This document shows positions 1 through 9,559 of a stretch of 64,000 nt of DNA, one piece after another (the first letter of the stretch is position 1; each line of letters begins with the position of its first letter). The stretch covers positions 4,278,001-4,342,000 of the forward strand of contig NZ_CP018937.1 of assembly GCF_002849695.1 (NCBI RefSeq). Direction: 5' to 3'. Under the pieces are notes generated by a model. It had not been told where the DNA came from, made no database searches, and saw nothing but the letters and a program-made list of their open reading frames with translations. This stretch comes from Bacteroides fragilis. GTDB lineage: Bacteria > Bacteroidota > Bacteroidia > Bacteroidales > Bacteroidaceae. A program made the translations under genes and the position numbers.

Positions 1-307
1 GACCATATCCACCAATCCGATTGAGTAACTTCCCGTTCTTATCGAAACGAAAATAATTTCTCATCTGCCGGTCATATACCAGAATATCATCTCCGGTATA
101 GATGATGCGATATTCATCGCACAAGAAAAAGTCATCCGTTGTTTCCAAAAAAATAAAGTGAATATCGGAAGCTATTTCGCTAAGCATTATCACCTTGGGT
201 TCATGGGTAATGGCTTCCGAAAGATTCAGTACTACAGTGTCGGTCTGCTGGGCAAAGCCCGGCAATAATCCCCAAAGCGTCAAGAAAAGACATATATACT
301 TTTTCAT
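1..307 (-). CDS. 6-bladed beta-propeller protein, 3' part outside window
   Basis: The frame is open from an ATG at 307 to base 1, so about 102 N-terminal residues are present and the C-terminus is missing. It begins MKKYICLFLTLWGLLPGFAQ, a signal peptide ending in A-Q. Then come strand-rich segments with E-I-A-S-D-I-H-F-I-F-L-E-T, F-R-F-D-K-N-G-K and R-I-G-G-Y-G. The order 'sign of value, disk-like strand, then R-I-G-x-x-G' is typical of the Bacteroides 6-bladed beta-propeller family (DUF5128/BF3164-like), which are secreted or envelope proteins of unclear role. The ATG at 307 is about 40 bases downstream of a full-consensus promoter. Function beyond the fold is not known. Confidence 0.75.
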   Translation of the reverse strand, partial: MKKYICLFLTLWGLLPGFAQQTDTVVLNLSEAITHEPKVIMLSEIASDIHFIFLETTDDFFLCDEYRIIYTGDDILVYDRQMRNYFRFDKNGKLLNRIGGYG

Positions 308-350
308 AATCCTGCCTGTTTATTAAATATAAGGTTCGGAATCGGTTCTT

Positions 351-382
351 CAAAAATAGGGAATATATTTGAAAGGGACAAA
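351..382 (-). promoter_or_regulatory. Bacteroides promoter for the propeller gene
   Basis: On the minus strand TTTG (379-382) is followed after 20 bases by TATTTTTG (351-358). This matches the Bacteroides primary-sigma consensus TTTG-N19/20-TAnnTTTG exactly, and lies about 45 bases before the ATG at 307. Confidence 0.8.
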
Positions 383-497
383 CTTTCGCACTAAAAGACA
401 CAGGCATATTTATTTGTTTATCAGAAAAATACGAAACAATCGTAACAAATTAGCTAATAATCAGACAAATGTTATAATATAGACAATATAAAAGCCA

Positions 498-530
498 AAT
501 GCAGTGCAATGTGCAAAAATGCGCTGCATT
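498..530. other. hairpin between divergent promoters
   Basis: Arms AATGCAG (498-504) and CTGCATT (524-530), with inner GCA/TGC pairs, form a stem of about 10 bp. It sits midway in the 308-633 intergenic stretch between the divergent propeller and Nudix genes. It could be an operator or a leader structure; no T-run follows, so a terminator is unlikely. Nothing else was recognised in this intergenic region apart from the two promoters. Confidence 0.35.
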
Positions 531-611
531 AATTTCCATACGGATTTATACGCTTTATATTAAAACATACAATACTGACGGACATATCACCTGAAACTGC
601 TTCTTTTTCAT

Positions 612-619
612 TATTTTTG
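612..619 (+). promoter_or_regulatory. -7 element for the Nudix gene
   Basis: TATTTTTG matches TAnnTTTG. No good TTTG is found 19-20 bases upstream. The ATG at 634 is only 15 bases after this box, so the transcript leader would be very short, or the in-frame ATG at 643 is used. Confidence 0.5.
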
Positions 620-633
620 CCCGTACAAAAACA

Positions 634-1164
634 ATGAGAAGGATGGAACACCCACTTAACCAATTCAAATACTGTCCGAAATGTGGTTCAGCCCATTTTG
701 AGATTCACAACGAGAAGTCCAAACAATGTACCGATTGCGGGTTCGTTTATTATTTCAACCCGTCATCGGCTACAGTGGCACTGATTCTGAATGAGCAAGA
801 CGAACTGTTGGTATGTCGTCGTGCCAAAGAACCGGCTAAAGACACGCTGGACCTTCCGGGCGGTTTCATCGACATGAACGAAACGGGTGAAGAAGGAGTG
901 GCTCGGGAAGTAGAAGAGGAAACCGGACTGAAAGTGAAAAAGGCAACCTACCTGTTTTCACTTCCGAACATTTATATCTATTCCGGGTTTCCTGTACATA
1001 CGCTCGACATGTTTTTCCTTTGCCAAGTGGAAAACACAAGTCACTTTGAGGCAATGGATGATGTAGCAGACTCGTTTTTCGTCCCATTGAACCAAATTAA
1101 TCCCGAAGAGTTCGGACTCGGCTCTATCAAAAAAGGGTTAAAAAGATTCCTGAAAGAGAGGTAA
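634..1164 (+). CDS. Nudix hydrolase with N-terminal zinc ribbon
   Basis: A 176-residue protein that hydrolyses nucleoside diphosphates linked to another group; the substrate is not determined here. Residues about 14-36 hold C-P-K-C-G ... C-T-D-C-G, a zinc ribbon as seen in NudC/NADH-pyrophosphatase-like members. The Nudix box (G-x5-E-x7-R-E-V-x-E-E-x-G) spans about residues 76-98, read as G-G-F-I-D-M-N-E-T-G-E-E followed by R-E-V-E-E-E-T-G. The protein is cytoplasmic, with no signal sequence. It stands alone behind its own -7 element; the next gene starts 40 bases downstream with a separate promoter. NADH pyrophosphatase and ADP-ribose pyrophosphatase are both possible. Confidence 0.85.
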   Translation: MRRMEHPLNQFKYCPKCGSAHFEIHNEKSKQCTDCGFVYYFNPSSATVALILNEQDELLVCRRAKEPAKDTLDLPGGFIDMNETGEEGVAREVEEETGLKVKKATYLFSLPNIYIYSGFPVHTLDMFFLCQVENTSHFEAMDDVADSFFVPLNQINPEEFGLGSIKKGLKRFLKER

Positions 1165-1180
1165 AATACATAAAAACAAG

Positions 1181-1188
1181 TACTTTTG
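1181..1188 (+). promoter_or_regulatory. -7 element for the TPR/barrel operon
   Basis: TACTTTTG matches TAnnTTTG and lies 16 bases before the TPR start codon, just after the Nudix stop. No TTTG at the expected -33 distance. Confidence 0.5.
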
Positions 1189-1203
1189 TCAAAACTCTGA
1201 ATT

Positions 1204-4200
1204 ATGAAAAAAAAGATATCACGATTGATATGTGCCGTGGCATGTTGTGTGCCTGTCGCTCTGCAGGCACAAACCAGCGAGAAAATAACGTCTCCCGTAA
1301 ATCTGTATAAAGAAGGGAAAGAGCTGTTTCTGCAAAAGAACTATGCAGCCGCTATGCCTCCCCTACGCACATTCGTCCGCCAGAAAGCGGATGTGAACCT
1401 GAAAGAAGAGGCTGAATACATGTTGGTATGCTCGGCATATGAATTGAAAGATCGCAATGCCATCGCACAACTGCGCAGCTATCTGGATACCTATCCGGAC
1501 ACTCCTCACGCCAACCGGATTTATGCACTGATAGCTTCCGCTTATTTTTACCAGGGGAACTATGACGAAGCACTTGCCCTGTTCAACTCTTCACGTCTCG
1601 ACCTGCTGAGCAATGAAGAACGGGACGACATGACCTACCAGTTGGCTACCTGCTACCTGAAAGTAGGCAATGTCAAAGAAGCGGCCATCTGGTTCGAAAC
1701 CCTGAAAGCAAGCAGTCCCAAGTATGCGAATGACTGCTCATACTATATCTCATACATCCGATACACGCAGAAACGGTACGATGAAGCACTGAAAGGCTTT
1801 CTCCCATTACAGGATGACGCTAAATACAAAGCCCTGGTACCCTATTACATTGCTGAAATCTATGCCATCAAGAAGAACTATGACAAGGCTCAGATCGTGG
1901 CCCAGAATTACCTGTCTGCCTATCCGCAAAACGAACACGCCGGTGAAATGTACCGGATTCTGGGAGATGCATATTATCATTTCGGAGATTATCACAAGGC
2001 GGTCACTTCTTTCCGAAATTATCTGGAAAAAGAAAATGCACCCCGAAGAGATGCACTCTATATGCTGGGGCTGTCTTATTTCCAGACCGGTGTTTTCTCT
2101 AAAGCTGCCGAAACACTTGGAGAAGTCACTACCGAAAACGACGCGTTGACACAGAATGCTTACTTGCACATGGGACTTGCCTATCTGCATCTGGCTGAAA
2201 AGAACAAAGCACGCATGGCATTCGAACAAGCTGCCGCTTCGAACGCAAATCCGAAGATTAAAGAACAAGCTGCCTACAATTATGCGTTATGTATCCACGA
2301 AACATCTTATTCGGCTTTCGGAGAATCGGTGACTGTCTTTGAAAAATTCCTCAATGAATTCCCCACCTCCGAATATGCCGAGATGGTAAGCAGCTATCTG
2401 GTAGAGGTATATATGAATACGCGGAGCTATGAAGCGGCACTGAAGTCAATCGACCGTATCGCCCACCCCGGCAAACGTATTCTGGAAGCCAAACAGCGTA
2501 TCTTATTCCAACTGGGTACACAAGCGTTTGCCAACACGCAATTCGAACAGTCCATCGGCTACTTCGACCGCTCACTCGGACTCGGACAATACAACCGGCA
2601 GACCAAAGCAGACGCCCTCTACTGGAGGGGCGAAGCATACTATCGACTGAACCGGATGGAAGAAGCCAAACGCAACTTCACCGATTATCTGCAACTGACT
2701 CAACAGACCAATAACGAAATGTATGCCCTGGCACATTATAACTTAGGCTATATCGCATTTCATCAAAAAGATTATGTACAAGCACAAAACTGGTTCCGAA
2801 AATACATCAGCCTGGAGAAAGGAGAAAATAAAACGGCACTGGCCGATGCCTACAACCGCATCGGTGACTGCTACCTGGATGTGCGTAACTTCGATGAAGC
2901 CAAACACTATTATTCACAGGCAGAAGCAATGAATACTCCCTCGGGAGATTATTCATTCTACCAACTCGCACTGGTATCGGGACTGCAAAAAGACTATTCA
3001 GGCAAAATCACCTGGCTGAACCGCCTGGCAGGTAAATATCCCGCTTCACCCTATGCCATCAGTGCCCTGTACGAAAAAGGACGTTCTTATGTCCTGATGG
3101 ATAATAACCAGCAGGCCATCACCTCTTTCAAGGAGTTATTGGCCAAATACCCCGAAAGCCCAGTCAGCCGCAAGGCAGCAGCGGAAATCGGTTTGCTCTA
3201 CTACCAGAATGAAGATTATAACCAGGCCATTGACGCTTATAAACAGGTAGTACAGAAATATCCGGGAAGCGACGAAGCCCGCCTGGCCATGCGCGACCTG
3301 AAGTCGATCTATGTAGACATGAACCGCATCGACGAATTTGCCGCACTGGCTTCGGCCATGCCGGGCAACATCCGCTTCGATGCCAGCGAACAGGATTCAC
3401 TGACCTACATGGCAGCTGAGAAGATTTATATGCGCGGACGGGTGGAACAGGCTAAAGAAAGCTTCGGAAAGTATCTGCAAACTTTCCCGGACGGAGCATT
3501 CGGACTGAATGCCCACTATTATCTCTGCCTGATAGGTAAAGAACAGAAAAATTATGATATGATTCTGGAACACTCGGGCAAGTTGCTTGAATATCCGGAC
3601 AATCCGTTCTCGGAAGAAGCACTGATTATGCGTGCGGAAGTTCAGTTCAACAAAGTGCAGTTTGCCGATGCATTGGCAAGTTACAAAATGCTGAAAGAGA
3701 AAGCAACCACTGCCGAACGAAGATTGCTGGCTGAAACGGGTATGCTCCGTGCAGCTTATTTGCTGAAAGACGATACGGAAACCATCCATGCGGCAACGGC
3801 CTTGCTATCCGAAGCCAAACTGAGTCCTGAACTCAAGAATGAAGCTTTGTATTATCGGGCAAAGGCTTACCTGAACCAGAAAGGAGATAAGGCAGCCATG
3901 GCAGATTTAAAAGAGTTGGCAAAAGATACACGCAACCTGTATGGCGCGGAAGCAAAATTCCTGGTTGCACAAGAGCTGTACAACACGCAGAATTATGCAG
4001 CCGCAGAGAAAGAGTTGCTGAACTTCATCGACCAAAGCACACCACATGCCTACTGGCTGGCACGCGGGTTCATCCTCCTGTCGGATGTATACGTAGCTAT
4101 GGATAAAAAACTGGATGCCCGTCAGTACTTGCTGAGCCTGCAGCAGAATTACCATGCTGACGATGATATCGAGAATATGATTGAAAGCAGACTGAACAAC

Positions 4201-4212
4201 CTTAATAAGTAA
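1204..4212 (+). CDS. secreted TPR-repeat protein, about 1000 residues
   Basis: A 1002-residue exported protein. Residues 1-22 are a signal peptide (K-K-K, hydrophobic stretch, A-L-Q-A-Q). The rest is an almost continuous array of TPR-like helical pairs, with repeated signatures such as Y-x-x-A-L-x-x-F and A-x-Y-x-x-G-x-x-Y. These repeats normally bind partner proteins. It is followed after 6 bases by an outer-membrane barrel gene, so the two are surely co-transcribed and probably work together in the periplasm or outer membrane. Lipoprotein processing is not indicated: there is no Cys after the signal. No enzymatic motif was found. The exact role is unknown; comparison with gliding or secretion-associated TPR proteins of Bacteroidota would be needed to say more. 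Confidence 0.85.
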   Translation: MKKKISRLICAVACCVPVALQAQTSEKITSPVNLYKEGKELFLQKNYAAAMPPLRTFVRQKADVNLKEEAEYMLVCSAYELKDRNAIAQLRSYLDTYPDTPHANRIYALIASAYFYQGNYDEALALFNSSRLDLLSNEERDDMTYQLATCYLKVGNVKEAAIWFETLKASSPKYANDCSYYISYIRYTQKRYDEALKGFLPLQDDAKYKALVPYYIAEIYAIKKNYDKAQIVAQNYLSAYPQNEHAGEMYRILGDAYYHFGDYHKAVTSFRNYLEKENAPRRDALYMLGLSYFQTGVFSKAAETLGEVTTENDALTQNAYLHMGLAYLHLAEKNKARMAFEQAAASNANPKIKEQAAYNYALCIHETSYSAFGESVTVFEKFLNEFPTSEYAEMVSSYLVEVYMNTRSYEAALKSIDRIAHPGKRILEAKQRILFQLGTQAFANTQFEQSIGYFDRSLGLGQYNRQTKADALYWRGEAYYRLNRMEEAKRNFTDYLQLTQQTNNEMYALAHYNLGYIAFHQKDYVQAQNWFRKYISLEKGENKTALADAYNRIGDCYLDVRNFDEAKHYYSQAEAMNTPSGDYSFYQLALVSGLQKDYSGKITWLNRLAGKYPASPYAISALYEKGRSYVLMDNNQQAITSFKELLAKYPESPVSRKAAAEIGLLYYQNEDYNQAIDAYKQVVQKYPGSDEARLAMRDLKSIYVDMNRIDEFAALASAMPGNIRFDASEQDSLTYMAAEKIYMRGRVEQAKESFGKYLQTFPDGAFGLNAHYYLCLIGKEQKNYDMILEHSGKLLEYPDNPFSEEALIMRAEVQFNKVQFADALASYKMLKEKATTAERRLLAETGMLRAAYLLKDDTETIHAATALLSEAKLSPELKNEALYYRAKAYLNQKGDKAAMADLKELAKDTRNLYGAEAKFLVAQELYNTQNYAAAEKELLNFIDQSTPHAYWLARGFILLSDVYVAMDKKLDARQYLLSLQQNYHADDDIENMIESRLNNLNK

Positions 4213-4218
4213 CAGAGT

Positions 4219-5922
4219 ATGAAATATAACAATTATATCCTTTTAGGAATTGCTTTTACCGCGCTGCCTGTTTCAATACTGGCTCAGACGCAACCCAAAG
4301 ATACGACTGTAAACCGCACCGTAGTGGTAGAGCAGCAATATAACCCGGACATAATGGATGCTTCCAAAGTAAATGTCCTCCCTAAAGTAGAAGAGCCTAC
4401 TGTCAGTAAAAAAGAAGTGGAATATGCCACATTCACTACGCCCGCCACTTCAATTCCGATGGGGACAATAGGAGCTTACACCGGCAAGGAAATACAACCG
4501 GGCTTCATTCCGGGATACGTCCGTCTGGGATACGGTAATTATGGCAATCTGGATATTTTGGCCAATTACCTGTTCCGGCTCTCGGATCAGGACAAACTGA
4601 ACGTAAACTTCAAGATGGACGGAATGGACGGAAAGTTGGATATGCCTTTCGGTGATACCCGAAAATGGAATGCCTTCTATTACCGCACAAGGGCAAACGT
4701 AGATTATGTTCACCAATTTGCCAAACTGGATTTGAACGTAGCCGGTAATTTCGGCCTAAGCAACTTCAATTACGAACCCTACGGATTCAAGAAGCAGAAG
4801 TTTACTTCCGGTGATGTGCACTTCGGAGTGAAATCGACTGACGAGACCCTACCGCTGCAATACCGGGCGGAGACCAACCTGATGTTATACGGACGCCAAC
4901 AATGTCAGCTCTTCGGAGGAGTAAACGAAACGCTGATACATACCTTGGCAACCGTAAGCGGTTCAATCAGCGACGAGCAGACAGTAGCTATCGGATTTGC
5001 CATGAACAATCTGATCTACGGGAACGAACTGAAAGAAAATAAAGACCGGATAAAGAATATTTTCAAGAGCCGTACAACGCTTGATCTGAATCCCTACTAC
5101 GAATTGAATGATGACAGTTGGAGAGTACATGTCGGAGCCAACGTAGACCTCTCTTTCGGAAATGGAAAAGCAGTACGTGTCTCTCCGGACGTAAAAGTTC
5201 AATATGTGTTCTCCGACAGTTACGTACTATACGCCAAAGCAACCGGAGGCAGACAGTTGAATGATTTCCGCCGATTGGAGACTTACAATCCATACCTCGA
5301 TCCGGGACAGGAAGTCAGAGACACTTATGAGCAACTGAATGCCGGATTAGGATTCAAAGCCAGTCCGACACCGGGCCTCTGGTTCGATATATTCGGTGGA
5401 TACCAGAATCTGAAAGATGATTTGTACCAGTCGGCAGACCAATGGATCGGTGGAAGCGGAGCAAATTATATCGCTTTGGGACAAACCAATACGGATAACT
5501 TTTACGCAGGCATCAAAGCCAGCTACGAATACAAGGACCTATTCGCCCTATCGGCAGGAGGAACCTATTATCACTGGAATACGGACAACAAAGGAACCGA
5601 TTCGAAAGCGCTCAGCTACGATGAAGCGTTGTTGATGAAACCGGAGTTTGATTTTGGTATTCATGCAGAAGTTCATCCGATACCCGCACTCTGGCTAAAC
5701 GCAGGCTACCAATACACCCGCAGAGCCGAACGATACAGCGTAGCTTACGGGAAAAGTATTCCTGCCGTCAGCAATCTGAGCTTGGGAGCTACATATAAAA
5801 TTTTCAAGGGAATCTCGGCATATGTAAAGGCTGACAATTTGCTGAATAAGAAATATCAGTACTACTTGTATTATCCGGTTGAGGGAATCAATTTTGTAGG
5901 AGGACTTAGCTTCCAGTTTTAA
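4219..5922 (+). CDS. TonB-receptor-like outer-membrane beta-barrel, plug absent
   Basis: A 567-residue protein with signal peptide (residues 1-22, ending L-A-Q-T) and a C-terminus ending G-L-S-F-Q-F, an outer-membrane sorting signal. Much of it is alternating aromatic and polar strands. The final A-D-N-L-L-N-K-K-Y region is typical of the C-terminus of TonB-dependent receptors. At under 600 residues, without a CarboxypepD-like domain or plug motifs, it is too short to be a complete SusC-type transporter. It is translationally close (6 bases) to the TPR gene upstream. A structural or assembly role with the TPR partner is an inference. A weak hairpin and T-rich stretch follow the stop at about 5925-5950. 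Confidence 0.8.
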   Translation: MKYNNYILLGIAFTALPVSILAQTQPKDTTVNRTVVVEQQYNPDIMDASKVNVLPKVEEPTVSKKEVEYATFTTPATSIPMGTIGAYTGKEIQPGFIPGYVRLGYGNYGNLDILANYLFRLSDQDKLNVNFKMDGMDGKLDMPFGDTRKWNAFYYRTRANVDYVHQFAKLDLNVAGNFGLSNFNYEPYGFKKQKFTSGDVHFGVKSTDETLPLQYRAETNLMLYGRQQCQLFGGVNETLIHTLATVSGSISDEQTVAIGFAMNNLIYGNELKENKDRIKNIFKSRTTLDLNPYYELNDDSWRVHVGANVDLSFGNGKAVRVSPDVKVQYVFSDSYVLYAKATGGRQLNDFRRLETYNPYLDPGQEVRDTYEQLNAGLGFKASPTPGLWFDIFGGYQNLKDDLYQSADQWIGGSGANYIALGQTNTDNFYAGIKASYEYKDLFALSAGGTYYHWNTDNKGTDSKALSYDEALLMKPEFDFGIHAEVHPIPALWLNAGYQYTRRAERYSVAYGKSIPAVSNLSLGATYKIFKGISAYVKADNLLNKKYQYYLYYPVEGINFVGGLSFQF

Positions 5923-6003
5923 AAGATTCTTATAAAAAAGGTCTTTTTTTGCAAAAAATATCAGATTCTATCTATATTATAAGGTAAAGAAAACGTTTTT
6001 TTC

Positions 6004-6011
6004 TACTTTTG
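6004..6011 (+). promoter_or_regulatory. -7 element for topA
   Basis: TACTTTTG matches TAnnTTTG and lies 32 bases before the topA ATG. The -33 region is poor. Confidence 0.55.
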
Positions 6012-6042
6012 CGGGCAATTTATATGTTTTAATATCACAGAT

Positions 6043-8388
6043 ATGCAGAAAAACCTTGTCATTGTCGAATCTCCAGCAAAAGCAAAAACGATTGAAAAGT
6101 TTCTTGGGAAAGATTTTAAAGTTCTCTCAAGTTACGGACATATTCGCGACCTGAAGAAAAAAGAATTTTCTATCGATATAGAAAAGAATTTCAAACCCAA
6201 ATATGAAATACCGGAAGAGAAACAAGAGCTGGTCGATAAACTGAAAGAGGAAGCAAGCAAAGCGGAAACCGTATGGCTCGCATCCGATGAGGACCGTGAG
6301 GGAGAAGCTATTTCATGGCACCTTTACGAGGTACTGAAACTAAAACCTGAAAATACGAAGCGTATCGTTTTTCACGAAATCACCAAAACAGCCATACTGA
6401 AGGCTATCGAACAGCCGCGCGACATTGACATAAACCTGGTGAATGCTCAGCAGGCCCGCCGCATCTTAGACCGCATCGTAGGTTTCGAACTTTCACCTGT
6501 GCTGTGGAAGAAAGTGAAACCGGCGCTCTCTGCAGGCCGGGTACAATCGGTAGCAGTACGACTGATTGTAGAACGCGAACGCGAGATACAGGCTTTCAAA
6601 AGTGAAGCCTCATACCGTGTCACTGCGGTTTTCCTGGTACCAGATACCGATGGTAAACTGGTAGAGATGAAAGCGGAGCTGGCTCGTCGCCTGAAGACGA
6701 AAAAGGAAGCCCAAAAGTTCCTCGAGTCATGTAAAGCTGCCACATTCTCCATTGAAGATATCGTAACCCGCCCGGTAAAGAAAAGTCCGGCGGCTCCCTT
6801 CACGACTTCTACCCTGCAACAGGAAGCAGCCCGCAAACTCGGGTTCACTGTAGCACAGACCATGATGGTTGCCCAGAAACTTTATGAATCGGGATTGATC
6901 ACTTATATGCGTACCGACTCGGTCAACCTGTCGGAATACGCCACAGAAGGCAGCAAGGCCGCCATCGCACAGATAATGGGCGAACAGTATGTGCATCCCC
7001 GCCACTTTGCTACAAAAACCAAGGGTGCCCAGGAAGCGCACGAAGCCATTCGTCCGACTTATATGGAAAACCAGACTGTCGAAGGATCGGCGCAGGAAAG
7101 AAAGCTATACGACCTGATCTGGAAGCGTACCATAGCCTCACAAATGGCAGACGCCGAATTGGAGAAAACAACGGCAACCATTGGTATCAGTAGCGGAAGC
7201 GACAAATTCACCGCTACCGGAGAAGTTATTAAATTCGATGGTTTTCTGCGCGTATACAAAGAGTCGTATGACGATGATAACGAACAGGAAGACGAGAGCC
7301 ACCTGCTGCCTCCCCTGAAAAAAGGACAGATACTGGAACATCAGGGCATTGTAGCTACCGAACGCTTCACACAACGCCCGTCGCGTTACACTGAAGCCAG
7401 CCTGGTGCGCAAACTGGAAGAATTGGGAATCGGACGTCCGTCAACTTACGCACCGACTATCTCCACCATCCAGCAACGCGAATATGTAGAGAAGGGCGAT
7501 AAAACCGGAGAAGAACGTTCATTCGACATACTGACTCTGAAGGATGATCAAATTACAGATGTCAAACACACGGAAGTTGTCGGGGCGGAGAAATCGAAAC
7601 TGTTGCCGACCGACATCGGTACTGTAGTAAATGACTTTCTTACCGAATATTTCCCCAACATCCTGGATTATAACTTCACAGCTAACGTAGAAAAGCAATT
7701 CGACGAAATAGCCGAAGGTGATAAAAAATGGACAAGCATCATGAAGGACTTCTACAAGGAGTTTCATCCGTCAGTGGAAACGACACTGGCTACTAAAACC
7801 GAACATAAGGTAGGCGAACGTATCTTGGGAGAAGAACCTAAAACCGGAAAAACCGTATCGGTAAAAATCGGACGCTTCGGTCCCGTTGTACAGATCGGCA
7901 CAGCCGACGATACGGACAAACCCCGCTTCGCACAGATGAAGAAAGGGCAGTCCATGGAGACCATCACACTGGAAGAAGCACTGGATTTATTCAAATTGCC
8001 GCGCAAAGTAGGAGAATTTGAAGAAAAAACCGTAACCATCGGTACAGGACGTTTCGGACCTTATGTATACCATGACTCTAAATATGTGTCTTTGCCCAAA
8101 ACCTACGATCCGCTGGAAGTTACACTGGACGAAGCTATCGAACTGATTCTGGCCAAGCGCGAAGCAGAAGCGAAAAAGCACATCAAAAAATTCGATGAAG
8201 ATCCGGAAATGGAAATCCTTAACGGCAGGTATGGCCCATACATTACTTATAAAGGAAGTAACTATAAAATCCCGAAAGATGTAGTACCGGCCGACCTGAA
8301 TTACAAGACTTGTCTGGAAATCATTAAACTGCAAAGCGAAAAGGCAGAAAGCGCTCCGAAACGCGGACGCTATGCCAAGAAGAAATAG
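6043..8388 (+). CDS. topA: DNA topoisomerase I (type IA)
   Basis: Relaxes negatively supercoiled DNA by single-strand passage. The 781-residue protein starts with the Toprim signature V-I-V-E-S-P-A-K-A-K-T-I-E-K-F-L-G. It has the metal-binding D-E-D-R-E-G-E-A-I-S at about residue 82 and the catalytic Tyr in G-L-I-T-Y-M-R-T-D-S at about residue 288. The C-terminal third holds repeated G-R-F-G-P-x-V / G-R-Y-G-P-Y-I modules (topoisomerase C-terminal repeats) instead of the Cys4 zinc fingers of E. coli TopA. It ends in a Lys/Arg-rich tail. Length and layout are usual for Bacteroidota. It is monocistronic: own -7 element, and a strong terminator hairpin 35 bases after the stop. Confidence 0.97.
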   Translation: MQKNLVIVESPAKAKTIEKFLGKDFKVLSSYGHIRDLKKKEFSIDIEKNFKPKYEIPEEKQELVDKLKEEASKAETVWLASDEDREGEAISWHLYEVLKLKPENTKRIVFHEITKTAILKAIEQPRDIDINLVNAQQARRILDRIVGFELSPVLWKKVKPALSAGRVQSVAVRLIVEREREIQAFKSEASYRVTAVFLVPDTDGKLVEMKAELARRLKTKKEAQKFLESCKAATFSIEDIVTRPVKKSPAAPFTTSTLQQEAARKLGFTVAQTMMVAQKLYESGLITYMRTDSVNLSEYATEGSKAAIAQIMGEQYVHPRHFATKTKGAQEAHEAIRPTYMENQTVEGSAQERKLYDLIWKRTIASQMADAELEKTTATIGISSGSDKFTATGEVIKFDGFLRVYKESYDDDNEQEDESHLLPPLKKGQILEHQGIVATERFTQRPSRYTEASLVRKLEELGIGRPSTYAPTISTIQQREYVEKGDKTGEERSFDILTLKDDQITDVKHTEVVGAEKSKLLPTDIGTVVNDFLTEYFPNILDYNFTANVEKQFDEIAEGDKKWTSIMKDFYKEFHPSVETTLATKTEHKVGERILGEEPKTGKTVSVKIGRFGPVVQIGTADDTDKPRFAQMKKGQSMETITLEEALDLFKLPRKVGEFEEKTVTIGTGRFGPYVYHDSKYVSLPKTYDPLEVTLDEAIELILAKREAEAKKHIKKFDEDPEMEILNGRYGPYITYKGSNYKIPKDVVPADLNYKTCLEIIKLQSEKAESAPKRGRYAKKK

Positions 8389-8422
8389 CCATACTCAAGG
8401 CTCCCCGATTAAAAAGCACGGA

Positions 8423-8490
8423 TGATACAGAATCTGCCAACTTCCCCGAGAAGTGTGCAGCATCTGTATCATTTGTGTTTTTTTTATTTT
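8423..8490 (+). terminator. intrinsic terminator after topA
   Basis: Arms TGATACAGA (8423-8431) and TCTGTATCA (8463-8471) enclose inner CTGC/GCAG pairs and ACTTC/GAAGT, giving a long interrupted stem. A T-rich tract follows (8472-8490). Confidence 0.8.
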
Positions 8491-8527
8491 CCCAACTATT
8501 ATTCAGCAAGTTATCACTTTTATTGCA

Positions 8528-8535
8528 TATCTTTG
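8528..8535 (+). promoter_or_regulatory. -7 element for the LruC lipoprotein gene
   Basis: TATCTTTG matches TAnnTTTG, 24 bases before the ATG at 8560. It supports that start over an in-frame ATG at 8422, which lies inside the topA terminator. Confidence 0.6.
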
Positions 8536-8559
8536 CCGGACAAACAAAACAAACAATCT

Positions 8560-9531
8560 ATGAAGAAAGTCATTTTAGCAGTTGCCTCTATTGCATTGTG
8601 GGCTTCCTGCATCGAAGACGAGAAAGATTATTCTCAGATTATTGAAACACGTGTGGCAAACTGCGAAACCTCTCAGGATTTCGACGTGCCTATCAAAGAA
8701 GGGTATACGACCTTTGTGACTTACGGAGAAGACACCATAGCCGTAGCCAATGAACCCATCACCATCCGTATACCTAAAAATACAGCAGTTTCGACCCGTG
8801 CGGGAGATGGTATCAACATTAGTTATGATGTTCTAAAAGAAGGTGCCGAGACCACTTACGCCAAGACTTGGCAGGCAGTCATGTTTGAAGATACGCAAAA
8901 CGGTGATTATGATTACAATGACTTAATCATTCACGTGAAACATCAGACAGATCTCCCTTGGGCTAAAGAGGAAAGTCTTGAAACAATAGAGATACAACCT
9001 ATTGCATTGGGAAGTATCAAAACAATTAAGTTAGGTTGTATTTTATCCGATGGTTCAGTACATATTATCAGCAATGACGTACGAACAGATTTGTTTGCAG
9101 GTAAACAGGGATTCATCAATACGGTTAACGACAATACTCCCATACGTTACAAACTCTCCCCAACCAACATAAAGAACTATGCCATCCCCAGAACTGAGAA
9201 AAAAGCAGCATGGGTAGCCTGGTTTATCGAAGTAGACGGAAAACGGATGTACGCTGCCAGTTCAGATATCGACTACAAAGCTTATGACATGGTAAATAAA
9301 GAAAATATGCCTTACGGCCTTGCCGTAGCAAGTGGTAACGGTACGTTCAGTTATCCGCAGGAAAAGAACAGTCTTTTTGAGACTTACCCCGGCTTTAGTG
9401 ACTGGATAAACGGAAAAGCAAGTTCCATCGGCAGCTTCCAAAAGGAACTCGTTTACAAATATTGTTCCGGTGGCATCATAAGCGAAGATGGCAAGTCACA
9501 TAAAATCTGGGACTATCAGGATCTGCAATAA
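8560..9531 (+). CDS. LruC-domain lipoprotein
   Basis: A 323-residue surface or periplasmic lipoprotein. The start chosen is the ATG at 8560, because the longer in-frame start at 8422 falls within the topA terminator and upstream of the -7 box. The N-terminus M-K-K-V-I-L-A-V-A-S-I-A-L-W-A-S-C carries a lipobox with Cys17. The segment F-E-D-T-Q-N-G-D-Y-D-Y-N-D-L-I-I matches the acidic, Ca-binding-like motif of the LruC domain (DUF4842) family. The function of this family is not established. The gene is alone and converges on argS, with which it shares a bidirectional terminator. Confidence 0.8.
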   Translation: MKKVILAVASIALWASCIEDEKDYSQIIETRVANCETSQDFDVPIKEGYTTFVTYGEDTIAVANEPITIRIPKNTAVSTRAGDGINISYDVLKEGAETTYAKTWQAVMFEDTQNGDYDYNDLIIHVKHQTDLPWAKEESLETIEIQPIALGSIKTIKLGCILSDGSVHIISNDVRTDLFAGKQGFINTVNDNTPIRYKLSPTNIKNYAIPRTEKKAAWVAWFIEVDGKRMYAASSDIDYKAYDMVNKENMPYGLAVASGNGTFSYPQEKNSLFETYPGFSDWINGKASSIGSFQKELVYKYCSGGIISEDGKSHKIWDYQDLQ

Positions 9532-9559
9532 TTTCTTCGGAACTTATGAGGCAAAAACG

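Noticed and set aside
201..407. Minus-strand 68-codon frame
   Set aside because: It is a shadow of the propeller gene that starts at 307; its upstream part crosses that gene's promoter.
8422..8559. 46-residue N-terminal extension of the LruC protein
   Set aside because: It starts in the topA terminator and precedes the -7 box; the extension has no signal-peptide sense.
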